Below, one piece after another: positions 24,258-32,724 of a stretch of 64,000 nucleotides of DNA. Positions within the stretch are counted from its first letter, which is position 1, and each line of letters starts with the position of its first letter. A program made the position numbers and the translations under genes. The notes under the pieces were generated by a model that worked only from the letters and a program-made list of their open reading frames with translations, did no database searches and had not been told where the DNA came from. Origin of the DNA: Pseudomonadota bacterium (lineage in GTDB: Bacteria > Pseudomonadota > Alphaproteobacteria > Acetobacterales > Acetobacteraceae); contig JAJZFA010000036.1 in NCBI GenBank assembly GCA_021805565.1, forward strand, positions 1-64,000, written 5' to 3'.

Positions 24258-25826
24258 TCAGGCGGCTGGTTCGATTCGCACAATTCCCGGTCTTGGCGAG
24301 GCTGCGTGTTCCTTCAGCACCGCGTCGGTTGCCGGGTCGATCTCTTTCATCAACACGTTATAGCCCCACAGGTCGGCCAGGTGCTGCAACACCAGCCGGG
24401 CGTCCTTTTCATCCAGCAGCACGCGATTCAGCGCGCGATGGTGCAGGATCAGGCGGCGATCGCCGGCCAGATTGACGTCCACCACCTGGATATCGGCGCT
24501 GTTCCACGACACGTCGTAGTGCCTGGCCAGCGCCTGTTTGATCTTGCGGTAGCCGCGTTCGTCGTGGATCGCCTCCACCCGCAGGTTCGGTTCATCGGCG
24601 TCGTCCATGACGTGGAACAGACCGAAATGCCGCACCAGTTTAGGACTGAGGTATTGCAGGATGAAGCTTTCGTCGCGGTAGTTCGCCCATACATCGCGCA
24701 GCACGTTCATGTGGTCGTTGCAGCCGGCGATATGGGGGAACCATTGCTTATCTTCGGCCGTCGGCAGCGTGCAGATGCGTTCGATGTCCTGCATCATGGC
24801 AAAACCGAGCGCGTAGGGGTTCAGGCCGTTGTAGCGGCGATCGTCGAATTCGGGCTGGAACACGACGTTGGTGTGGGATGACAGGAATTCCACCATGGCG
24901 CCGTCGGTAAGCAGCCCCTTTTCGTGCAGCCGGTTCATGATGGTGTAGTGGGTGTAGGTGGCGCAGCCCTCGTTCATCACTTTGGTTTGCGATTGCGGAT
25001 AGAAATATTGCGCGATGATACGGACGATGCGCAGGATTTCGCGCTGCCAGGGGGCAAGCCTTGGGGCGGATTTCTCCATGAAATACAGGATATTTTCCTG
25101 CGGCAGTTCCAGCAGGGCCTTGCGCTGTTCGGCCGCTGTGGGGTCGTGGCGGGCGTTTTCCTTGCCCGGCACCGTGCGCCACAGGTCGTTGAAGACTTTT
25201 TCGTCGTGTTCGCGGCGTTCGCGTTCGCGCTTTTCCTCCGATCGCAGGTCTGCGGCGCGTTTGCGCGGATATTTATGCACGGCGTGGCTCATCAGCGCAT
25301 GGGCCGCGTCCAGCAGGCGTTCGACGGCGGCTTCGCCGTGCCGTTCCTCGCACGACGTGATATAGTCCTTGGCGAATTCCAGGTAGTCCAGAATGCCGTT
25401 GGCGTCGGTCCACTGCTGGAACAGATAATTGTTCTTGAAAAAATGGTTATGCCCGAACGCGGCGTGGGCGATCACCAGGGTCTGCATCATGGCGGTATTT
25501 TCTTCCATGATGTAGCTGATGCAGGGGTTGGAATTGATCACGATCTCATATGCCAGCCCCTGCATGCCGGCTCGGTACATGGTTTCGTTGCGCGAAAAAT
25601 GCTTCCCGAACGACCAGTGCTTGTAAAACAACGGCATGCCGATGGACGAATAGGCATCCAGCATCTGCTCGGTGCCGATGACCTCGATCTGATTGGTATA
25701 GACGTCGAGACCCATTTCCTTCAGGGCGATTTTCTCGATTTCGTCGTGGCAGCGCTGAATGGTGCCGAACTCCCAGTCGGCGCCCTCGAATAACGGACGT
25801 TCGGTCCGGATTAGCGTGGAACTCAT
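24258..25826 (-). CDS. spoVR: SpoVR family protein
   Basis: A 522-residue cytosolic protein of the SpoVR/YcgB family, of unknown biochemical role, almost always encoded with PrkA and YeaH. The N-terminal WEFGTIQRCHDEIEKIA block, KHWSFGKHFSRNETMYR (about 69-85), YEIVINSNPCISYIMEENT and NEGCATYTHYTIMNRLHEKG (about 308-327) are strongly conserved family features. The ATG at 25826 overlaps the yeaH stop; a longer reading runs through yeaH. It is the last gene of the trio. Confidence 0.95.
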   Translation of the reverse strand: MSSTLIRTERPLFEGADWEFGTIQRCHDEIEKIALKEMGLDVYTNQIEVIGTEQMLDAYSSIGMPLFYKHWSFGKHFSRNETMYRAGMQGLAYEIVINSNPCISYIMEENTAMMQTLVIAHAAFGHNHFFKNNYLFQQWTDANGILDYLEFAKDYITSCEERHGEAAVERLLDAAHALMSHAVHKYPRKRAADLRSEEKRERERREHDEKVFNDLWRTVPGKENARHDPTAAEQRKALLELPQENILYFMEKSAPRLAPWQREILRIVRIIAQYFYPQSQTKVMNEGCATYTHYTIMNRLHEKGLLTDGAMVEFLSSHTNVVFQPEFDDRRYNGLNPYALGFAMMQDIERICTLPTAEDKQWFPHIAGCNDHMNVLRDVWANYRDESFILQYLSPKLVRHFGLFHVMDDADEPNLRVEAIHDERGYRKIKQALARHYDVSWNSADIQVVDVNLAGDRRLILHHRALNRVLLDEKDARLVLQHLADLWGYNVLMKEIDPATDAVLKEHAASPRPGIVRIEPAA

Positions 25827-27124
25827 TCGGCAGCGGCCTCCGCCCCGGTTTTTTTCGCGAACAGGTCCCGGAACACGGGGTAAATGTCCCGGCGATGGCC
25901 GACTTTCCGCATCGCCATGGGCGCGCCGTTGCGGATGATCGCCGTGTAGGTCTGCCACAAATCGCTGTCGCGGCGGATGAAGCCGGGCGGGAAGTGTTCA
26001 GCGTCGCGCCCGACCTCCAGATAGGCATAATACTGGCATTCCGGCAGGATCGTCTTGGTCAGCAGCGCGGCCGTTTTTTCGTTGTCGCTGGCCGTGTTGT
26101 CGCCATCCGATGCCTGCGCGGCGTAGATATTCCAGTTGTCGGGGCTATATCGATCCAGGATCACGCGCTGCATTTCCTCCAGCGCGGTGGACACAACGGT
26201 GCCGCCGGTTTCCGGGCTGTTGAAGAAGGTTTCCTCATCCACTTCCGACGCCTGATGGGTATGGCGGATGAAGACAACCTCGACATTTTTGTAGCGCCGC
26301 TTCAGGAATATGTACAGCAGCACATAAAACCGCTTCCCCAGATCCTTCATGTGTTCGGTCATCGAACCGGACACATCCATCAGGCAGAACATCACCGCCT
26401 GAGCCACCGGCCTGGGGTGCGATTCGAACCGCCGGTAGCGCACATCCAACGGGTCGATATACGGAATGATACCGGTGCGGCGTTGCTTGCGGGCCAGTTC
26501 CTCCTCCAGCGCCGCCCGCTTAGCATCTTCGGAGGGGTCCAGCGCCTCGATCGCGTCGCGCAGTGCCTGCAATTCCTCCGGTTTGGGCCGGTGCAGCGCG
26601 ATGCGGCGGGACAGGCTGTTCCGCACCGTCCGGTTCAGCGCCAGATTGGCCGGCGACCCGCTGACGGAATACCCCGCGCGATGAAACACAACGGCGTCCG
26701 CGTTGACGACACGGCGTTTCGCCAGATCGGGCAGTTCCAGGTCTTCCAGGAATAGTTCGATAAATTCGTCGCGCGACAGGGCGAAGCGGAAGTCGTCTTC
26801 GCCTTCCCCGTCCGGGCTGCCTTCGGACCCGCCGCCGCCATCGCCGCCGGGCGGCCGGGGGATTGTATCGCCGGCGATGTATTCCTTGTTGCCGGGCAGC
26901 AGATGATCGCGGATGCCGCCGGTACCGCTGCGCCGGAACGACGGTTCGTGAACCCCCTGCGCCGGCAGCACGACCTCCCCGCCCTCATCGGCGTCCTTGA
27001 TGCCCCGGCTGCCCGCGCTTTCATGCACCGCCTTGCGGATTTGCGACTTGGCGCGGCGCATGAACCGCTGGCGGTTCGCGAGGTTCTTGCCGCTTGGGTT
27101 CAGACGACGATCGACTATGTGCAT
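25823..27124 (-). CDS. yeaH: YeaH/YhbH family protein (DUF444) with VWA-like domain
   Basis: A 433-residue protein. The first 120 residues are low-complexity and charged, with a PPGGDGGGGSEGSPDGEGED stretch near 91-110. From about 240 a von Willebrand A-like fold carries a MIDAS-type DVSGSM (250-255), suggesting Mg2+-dependent protein contacts. The E. coli homologue acts in the same pathway as the PrkA kinase YeaG during nutrient stress. It lies 39 bases after prkA and overlaps spoVR. Confidence 0.95.
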   Translation of the reverse strand: MHIVDRRLNPSGKNLANRQRFMRRAKSQIRKAVHESAGSRGIKDADEGGEVVLPAQGVHEPSFRRSGTGGIRDHLLPGNKEYIAGDTIPRPPGGDGGGGSEGSPDGEGEDDFRFALSRDEFIELFLEDLELPDLAKRRVVNADAVVFHRAGYSVSGSPANLALNRTVRNSLSRRIALHRPKPEELQALRDAIEALDPSEDAKRAALEEELARKQRRTGIIPYIDPLDVRYRRFESHPRPVAQAVMFCLMDVSGSMTEHMKDLGKRFYVLLYIFLKRRYKNVEVVFIRHTHQASEVDEETFFNSPETGGTVVSTALEEMQRVILDRYSPDNWNIYAAQASDGDNTASDNEKTAALLTKTILPECQYYAYLEVGRDAEHFPPGFIRRDSDLWQTYTAIIRNGAPMAMRKVGHRRDIYPVFRDLFAKKTGAEAAAE

Positions 27125-27163
27125 CGTGTGCCTGTAGCGTTTCTGGAAAAACCGGCGCGCATC

Positions 27164-29110
27164 TCAGCCCGCCTGCTTGACGCGCATATACCATTCGACA
27201 AGCCGCCGGACCTGGCGTTCCGTGTAACCGCGGGCCGTCATGCGTTCGACGAAGTCGGTATGTTTCTTTTCGGTATCGCCATCCTTCTTCGATCCGAAAC
27301 TGATGACCGGCAACAGTTCTTCCACCTGACTGAACATACGGCGTTCGATCACATCGCGGATTTTTTCGTAGCTGGTCCAGGACGGGTTCTTGCCGTTGTT
27401 GTTCGCACGCGCGCGCAAGCTGAACTTAACGACCTCATTACGGAAGTCCTTCGGATTGGCGATGCCGGCGGGCTTTTCGACTTTCGTCAACTCCTGATTG
27501 AGCAATTCGCGGTTCAGCAACTGTCCGGTATCGGCGTCCTTGAAGTCGATATCCTCGATCCAGGCGTCGGCGTACGACACGTAGCGATCGAACAGGTTTT
27601 GGCCGTAGTCGTGATACGATTCCAGATACGCTTTCTGGATTTCGTTGCCAATAAATTCGGCGTAACGTGGGGCGAGTTCGCCCTTGATGAACTCCAGATA
27701 GCGTTTTTCGGTATCCTGCGGCATTTGATCGCGCCGGATGGATTGTTCCAGAACATACATTAGATGAACCGGATCGGCGGCGATTTCCGTCGTATCGTGG
27801 TTGAACGTGGCGGCCAGCACCTTGAAGGCGAAGCGGGTGGATGTGCCGTCCATACCTTCCTCGACGCCCGCCGTGTCCTTGTATTCCTGCAAGGACCGCG
27901 CGCGCGGATCGGTTTCCTTCAGACTTTCGCCGTCATAGACCCGCATTTTTGCATAAAGCGTGGAGTTCTCGTGCCGCTTGAGGCGCGACAAAACCGAAAA
28001 CCGGGCCAGCATTTCCAGCGTCGCCGGTGCGCAAGGGGCCGCACCGAGTTCCGAGGTGGACACCAGCTTTTCGTAAATTTTCTGCTCTTCGGTTACGCGC
28101 AGGCAATAGGGAACCTTGATGACGTAGATGCGGTCGATGAAAGCTTCGTTATTTTTGTTGTTCTTGAACGACTGCCACTCCGATTCGTTGGAATGGGCCA
28201 TAATGATGCCCTGGAACGGAATCGCGCCGATATTTTCTGTTCCGATATAATTGCCTTCCTGCGTCGCGGTCAGCAACGGATGCAGCATCTTGATCGGCGC
28301 CTTGAACATCTCGACAAATTCCAGCATGCCCTGATTCGCTCGGTTCAGGCCGCCGGAATAGCTGTAGGCATCGGGATCGTTCTGGGCGTGCATTTCCAGT
28401 TTGCGGATATCGACCTTACCGACCAGCGACGAAATATCCTGGTTGTTTTCGTCGCCGGGTTCGGTCTTGGCGATGCCGATCTGGCGCAACCGCGATGGCA
28501 CCAGTTTCTGCACGCGGAATTTGGAGATGTCGCCGTTGAATTCGTCCAGGCGCTTGATGCACCACGGGCTCATCAGGCCGGTCAGGCGCCGTTTGGGAAT
28601 GCCGTAGCGGTCTTCCAGCATCGATCCCATGCGATCGGGGTCGAACAGGCCCAGCGGGCTTTCAAACACCGGGCTTAAATCGTTGCCGGCTTTCAGCACG
28701 TAGATGGGAAAGCTCTCCATCAGCGCCTTCAGCCGTTCGGCCAGGGACGATTTGCCGCCGCCGACGGGGCCGAGCAGATACATGATCTGCTTGCGTTCCT
28801 CGAGACCCTGGGCGGCGTGGCGAAGGAAGCCGACGATCCGTTCGATCGTCTCTTCCATGCCGTAAAATTCGCTGAACGCCGGATAGGCCCGGATTGTCCG
28901 GTTCATGAAGATGCGGCCAAGGCGCGGATCTTTGGACGTATCGACCATTTCCGGTTCGCCGATCGCGGCGAGCAAGCGTTCGGTCGCGGTCGAATAGACC
29001 AGCGGGTCTTTCTTGCAGGCGTCCAGGTAATCCGCCAGCGATATTTCGGCGTCGCGATGCGACTCGAAGGTCTTCGCATAGGCGGTAAAGATATCATCGA
29101 CCGTATTCAT
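27164..29110 (-). CDS. prkA: PrkA family serine protein kinase (YeaG type)
   Basis: The 648-residue length is standard. An AAA+ domain occupies the N-terminal two-thirds, with Walker A LGPVGGGKSS (113-122) and sensor-like strands including GIIMAHSNESEW. The C-terminal PrkA domain follows. PrkA/YeaG is linked to nitrogen starvation and stationary-phase survival in enterobacteria and to sporulation in Bacillus. GGAG precedes the ATG by seven bases. It is the first gene of the prkA-yeaH-spoVR operon and has a perfect inverted repeat 43 bases upstream. Confidence 0.96.
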   Translation of the reverse strand: MNTVDDIFTAYAKTFESHRDAEISLADYLDACKKDPLVYSTATERLLAAIGEPEMVDTSKDPRLGRIFMNRTIRAYPAFSEFYGMEETIERIVGFLRHAAQGLEERKQIMYLLGPVGGGKSSLAERLKALMESFPIYVLKAGNDLSPVFESPLGLFDPDRMGSMLEDRYGIPKRRLTGLMSPWCIKRLDEFNGDISKFRVQKLVPSRLRQIGIAKTEPGDENNQDISSLVGKVDIRKLEMHAQNDPDAYSYSGGLNRANQGMLEFVEMFKAPIKMLHPLLTATQEGNYIGTENIGAIPFQGIIMAHSNESEWQSFKNNKNNEAFIDRIYVIKVPYCLRVTEEQKIYEKLVSTSELGAAPCAPATLEMLARFSVLSRLKRHENSTLYAKMRVYDGESLKETDPRARSLQEYKDTAGVEEGMDGTSTRFAFKVLAATFNHDTTEIAADPVHLMYVLEQSIRRDQMPQDTEKRYLEFIKGELAPRYAEFIGNEIQKAYLESYHDYGQNLFDRYVSYADAWIEDIDFKDADTGQLLNRELLNQELTKVEKPAGIANPKDFRNEVVKFSLRARANNNGKNPSWTSYEKIRDVIERRMFSQVEELLPVISFGSKKDGDTEKKHTDFVERMTARGYTERQVRRLVEWYMRVKQAG

Positions 29111-29152
29111 GCGGCCGCTCCATTGTTAAGGGTGGTGCCACGGACAGCCAGC

Positions 29153-29176
29153 CTTGCATATATTGGTCCATGCAAG
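29153..29176 (-). promoter_or_regulatory. Inverted repeat upstream of prkA
   Basis: CTTGCAT-N10-ATGCAAG is a perfect 7-base dyad centred about 55 bases before the prkA start, a position suited to an operator. The cognate factor is unknown. Confidence 0.45.
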
Positions 29177-29946
29177 ATGGGTGCAACCGTCGCGAAAACA
29201 GGTAATATGGCGAGATGTATTTTATGAAAGCGCATCATTGCATGGCCCGCGCCCAAAGGATCGACTTACGGATTGAAAGCAAAAGGGCAGTTTCGAGCAT
29301 TATTCTTTCTTCCGCCGGTTTGAAAACGCGACCGGCCCACCAGGGTTGAAGCCGTTGTCATCACTCCGTTGTGCACGCGCATCGGTGGCGTCGATCAGGA
29401 GATCGAAAACCGGTGCTGTAGTGTTCAAGGAACCGCGTCCGCCGTATTCGCTGGCCGGCACGTCGGCGGATGCGACGATACTGAAAGCCGGGGCGGCGCA
29501 TTTCAAGATAATTCGCCGTTATGCAGGCACTGGCAGCCCGATGCGGTGTAGCCGGCCGGTGCACTGCCCGGCAGGCCGGCGATCGACGGAGCCGCCTTGC
29601 GGCGGTTATCGCTGTAGCGGCTGTCAGGTGCATCATGCGCCTCTCCAAGCCTGCGGTGGGTCCGGGACGTCGTCACCGAAGGCCCGGAATACACGGATAA
29701 TATTAACAAACCGTTAACACGTATCGCTTTCGTTCCCGGCTTTCTGTCCACCCATGGAACGCTACACCAGCCGGCCGGCACGATGGCTGAAAATCGTCGT
29801 GTGATCCGTCCCTGTGCAGCCGTTGCCGAATCGGAAGGCACGTGCCCATGCAACGCGCGCGCCGGGTCCGGCGCAATACTCGAACATATTGATTTTCAGC
29901 GCGTTAGGGGATAACCGCGATTTGTGTCTATTGCCTGCGCCGGGCG
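29177..29946. other. Intergenic region without a convincing gene
   Basis: About 770 bases between the divergent prkA and folP genes. Several short frames exist on both strands, but none has both a ribosome site and recognisable sequence. The 29540-29620 part is rich in GC hairpins, for example GCCGGCC pairing with GGCCGGC at its edges. A minus-strand frame from 29506 to 29300 has somewhat protein-like composition but I cannot support it. Confidence 0.5.
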
Positions 29947-29979
29947 GTGGCCCGATTCGATAAGGTCTCTTCGCATGCC

Positions 29980-30831
29980 ATGGGTGTGACCAAAATGTCG
30001 CCTGCTCCCGCTATCGCACACTGGGCCGGCTTCCCGCTCGTCCGGGTGCTGGTGATGGGCATCCTCAACGTCACGCCAGACAGTTTCAGCGACGGCGGCC
30101 GCCGGATCGGCGCGGCCGAATCGGTTGCGGCCGGCCTGGCTATGGTGGCGGACGGGGCGGATATCGTCGATGTGGGCGGCGAGAGTACCCGGCCCGGTTC
30201 GGCGGCCGTATCGCCGCTTCAGGAACAAGACCGGGTGCTGCCCGTCATCGGCGCCCTGGCCGCGGCAGGCGTGTGCGTGTCGGTGGACACGCGCAACGCA
30301 TCCACCATGCGGCTGGCGCTGGCGGCGGGGGCGCGGATTGTTAACGATGTGTCGGCGCTGGCACACGATCCGTTATCGGCCGGGGTGGTGGCGGACAGCG
30401 GATGTCCCGTGATCCTGATGCATATGCGTGGTACCCCGGCGACAATGGCGGCGCAGGCTGCATATGTGGATGTCGTCGCGGAGGTAAAATCGGAACTATC
30501 GGCGCGGATTGACGCGGCGATCCGTTCGGGGATCGGGCGGGACCGGATCGCCATCGATCCCGGAATCGGTTTCGCCAAGCACGCGGCGCAGTCGCTGGCG
30601 GTGCTGCGCGGGTTGTCCGGTCTGACAAGTCTGGGATTTCCGGTGCTGGCGGGACTGTCGCGCAAAAGCGTCATCGGCGCGCTGGCGGGCGAACCCGATC
30701 CGGTTCGGCGGCTGGGCGGATCGCTGGCCGCCGGCCTGTTCGCGGCGGCCCAGGGCGCGTCGATTCTGCGTGTACACGATGTGCGAGATACCGCGCAGGC
30801 GCTGCGCGTGTGGCAGGCCCTGCGCGACTAA
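29980..30831 (+). CDS. folP: Dihydropteroate synthase
   Basis: This enzyme condenses 6-hydroxymethyl-7,8-dihydropterin diphosphate with p-aminobenzoate in folate synthesis, and is the sulfonamide target. Family motifs are VMGILNVTPDSFSDGG near the N-terminus, DVGGESTRPGS, a VNDVSAL strand, LMHMRGTP, DPGIGFAK, GLSRKS and the final RVHDV. From the ATG at 29980 the product has 283 residues. A GTG at 29947 or an ATG at 29995 are alternatives, and none has a strong ribosome site. It stands alone, with a mobile element scar starting 40 bases downstream. Confidence 0.95.
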   Translation: MGVTKMSPAPAIAHWAGFPLVRVLVMGILNVTPDSFSDGGRRIGAAESVAAGLAMVADGADIVDVGGESTRPGSAAVSPLQEQDRVLPVIGALAAAGVCVSVDTRNASTMRLALAAGARIVNDVSALAHDPLSAGVVADSGCPVILMHMRGTPATMAAQAAYVDVVAEVKSELSARIDAAIRSGIGRDRIAIDPGIGFAKHAAQSLAVLRGLSGLTSLGFPVLAGLSRKSVIGALAGEPDPVRRLGGSLAAGLFAAAQGASILRVHDVRDTAQALRVWQALRD

Positions 30832-30922
30832 GGGTAACGTCGGTGCGCGACTTTATCCGCGAGCATGCGAGCCTGCCCGTAATTCTGTGTGCGGGACATA
30901 ACCAACGCCAAGGAGGCGTATT

Positions 30923-31786
30923 ATGATGAGCAGAGCTAAAAAGCTGGACCGCGCTGTCGCGAAGCTGCCCTCGATCCCCACGGAACTGGTCGCTTAAATC
31001 CTGACCGGCCCGATGACCGGGGAGGCAATCAACGCGGCGGGGACCGCGTTCAAGCAGGCGCTGATCGAGGCCTCTCTGAACGCCGAGATGACGCACCACC
31101 TAGGCTACGCTCCGGGCGCGGAGCGGCCGGAGGCCACGACCAACAATCGCAATAAGTTCTGGATGAAGGCGTTCAATAACCTGAAGACCCGCGGCGTCAT
31201 CGACATCTTGAGTGCGGCAGACGCCTACCGGCACATCGGCTCGCTTCGCGAACCGATCGCGGTGACAGATGGTCTGACCGGCATGCCCGCCGGTTTGGGT
31301 GCGGTGTTCCCGCGGACAACGTTGCAGACCTGCATCGTGCATCTGATCCGCAACAGCCTCGATTACGCCAGGTGGAAAGACCGCAAGACGTTGGTCGCGG
31401 CCCTTCGCTCGTTCTACGCGGCGGTCAGTGCCGAAGCCGGGTTCGCGGCGCTGGATGCGTTCGCGGACGGCGAATGGGGGCGCAAATTCCCCACCGTCGT
31501 CGCCGCGTGGCGGCGGGCCTGGGACCAGGTGATCCCGTTCTTCACGTTTCCGCCGGAGATCGGACGGGTGATCTACACCACCAACGCGATCGAGAGCGTG
31601 AACGCGCGGGTGCGCAAGATCATCAAAACCCGCGGCCATTTCCCGACCGACGAGGCGGCGAGCAAACTCATATGGTTGGCGTTGCGCAACGTCACCGCCG
31701 ATTGGGGCAAGGCCGCGCACAACTGGAAGGAGGCGATGAACCAGTTCGCGATCTTGTATGACGACCGCTTCAACGCGGCCGGCTGA
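30923..31786 (+). pseudogene. IS256 family transposase, disabled
   Basis: From the ATG at 30923 (after AAGGAGG) the frame reads 24 codons and hits an in-frame TAA at 30995, then continues in the same frame to 31786. After the conserved start (AEMTHHLGYAPGAERPEATT) the sequence jumps directly to KFWMKAFNNLKTRG, so about 120 residues carrying the first catalytic Asp are missing. A short insertion (about 16 residues) separates VIDIL from IAVTDGL. The C-terminal part, with TTLQTCIVHLIRNSLDYA, YTTNAIESVNARVRKIIKTR and WKEAMNQFAILYDDRF, is well preserved. The protein cannot be functional. Confidence 0.9.
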
Positions 31787-31791
31787 TCCCC

Positions 31792-31819
31792 CTGTTCATC
31801 GTTACGTAACGGAGAACAG
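31792..31819. repeat. 28-base near-palindrome before the passenger gene
   Basis: CTGTTC and GAACAG flank a perfect 12-base palindrome CGTTACGTAACG, with only two mismatched pairs overall. It sits between the transposase remnant and the ribosome site of the next ORF. It could be a terminator-like hairpin or an operator for that ORF. Confidence 0.5.
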
Positions 31820-31821
31820 CC

Positions 31822-32145
31822 ATGCCCAGAGGCCGTATGCCCGAAGGTTCCGCCGCGCTGAGCAACGCTGAACGCCAGGCCCGCCATCGCGCCAAACAGC
31901 TGACGGTTCAACCGCCGCTCGCCATCAAACGCGCTGCGGTGGCGACGCGGCGAAGCCGGTCGAAGCGCTGGAATGATGCTTTGGCCGAAATGATCGCGGT
32001 CCAGGCCGAATGCGCCGCCTGGTTCGACGCCTTGCCCGAAAGCCTGCTCGACAGCGCCACCGCAACGGCGCTTCAGGACATGATCGATCTCGATCTGGAC
32101 GCCATCGCCGCGGTTCAGCCGCCGCGCGGATATGGCCGTGACTGA
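31822..32145 (+). CDS. Hypothetical 107-aa protein inside the IS256-like element
   Basis: A basic N-terminus (MPRGRMPEGSAALSNAERQA, then RHRAKQ) is followed by a mostly helical region with WFDALPESLLDSATATALQD and a short C-terminal tail. GGAG lies eight bases before the ATG. I do not recognise a domain. The N-terminal half looks DNA- or RNA-binding by charge. It is within the inverted repeats of the decayed element, so it may be a passenger or accessory gene of that element. Confidence 0.6.
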   Translation: MPRGRMPEGSAALSNAERQARHRAKQLTVQPPLAIKRAAVATRRSRSKRWNDALAEMIAVQAECAAWFDALPESLLDSATATALQDMIDLDLDAIAAVQPPRGYGRD

Positions 32146-32180
32146 GCGGCGCGCCACGACCGATGCCCGAAGCGTGGCGT

Positions 32181-32291
32181 CGCGCGCGAGCCGTGGCAAA
32201 TCGTGGGTCCTCGCCATGCTCGCCCCGAAGCCGGGGCTGTGCGTGGCTCCGGTCCCGCCGAAGACGGCGGATTTGCCACGGCTCACGCGCG
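32181..32291. repeat. Long imperfect dyad with 22-base arms
   Basis: The arm at 32181-32202 (starting CGCGCGCGAGCCGTGG) is the reverse complement of 32270-32291 with a single mismatch. The 67-base interior contains a further hairpin around CCCCGAAGCCGGGG. It follows the passenger ORF stop by 36 bases and would fold into a very stable RNA or cruciform. Confidence 0.55.
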
Positions 32292-32460
32292 GCCGCCGGG
32301 ATCATGGCAGGTCGGGACGAAGGAACAGGCATTTTGATCGAACCAAGGAACAACCACGCCTGCGTCATGGCCTTGCCGGCAGGACCATCCCTCGCTTACA
32401 GTCGTTCACTTAATTGTGGGCGAGACTGAATAAGCCCCGCGCACAGAAATTCGGACACGC

Positions 32461-32724
32461 CCCTTGACGCGCGAACGCCAGATCACTCCTACCTCGAGCA
32501 TCTGCCGCAAGCAGCGGCGGCATGAATTCCGACGCCCCGATAATGGCCTACTACGAAACCAAACGGCGGGTGATCCAATTATCGAAAGCGAAACGCTGTC
32601 TCGTCCAAGCCGACTACCTTTAAGCAACTAATTACGCAAGCTACCGGAACGCAAACCTCACCGCCCACTGGTTGCTCCCGTTCATCTACTCCTATAATTA
32701 CGCATGAAGTGAAGGAACTACCAT
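32461..32724 (+). other. Spacer between the IS256-like end and the next gene
   Basis: A 34-codon frame (32521-32622, MNSDAPIMAYYETKRRVIQL...) lacks a ribosome site and similarity I recognise. It may be the tail of a deleted gene. The last 60 bases are AT-richer and probably hold the promoter of the gene at 32725, but no consensus stands out. Confidence 0.35.

Larger units (their letters stand above)
30871..32460 (+). mobile_element. Decayed IS256-like element with extra cargo
   Basis: The 27-base ends at 30871-30897 and 32434-32460 are inverted repeats matching at 21 of 27 positions, sharing the CTGTG-x-GCGGG core. Between them lie a disabled IS256-family transposase (30923-31786), a palindrome, a 107-aa ORF and a long imperfect dyad. 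The distance from the transposase stop to the right end (about 670 bases) is much longer than in simple IS256 elements, so the right part is cargo or a later insertion. No target-site duplication is obvious. Confidence 0.65.

Noticed and set aside
29130-29150. Possible sigma-54 promoter for prkA (TGGCAC on the minus strand)
   Set aside because: TGGCAC is present but the -12 element reads TTAA instead of TTGC, so the essential GC is missing.
29300-29506. Minus-strand frame of 68 codons upstream of prkA with protein-like composition
   Set aside because: Starts with TTG, has no ribosome site and no similarity I can recognise.
32521-32622. 34-codon plus-strand ORF after the IS256-like element
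   Set aside because: No ribosome site or recognisable family. It may be a remnant and is mentioned only as spacer content.
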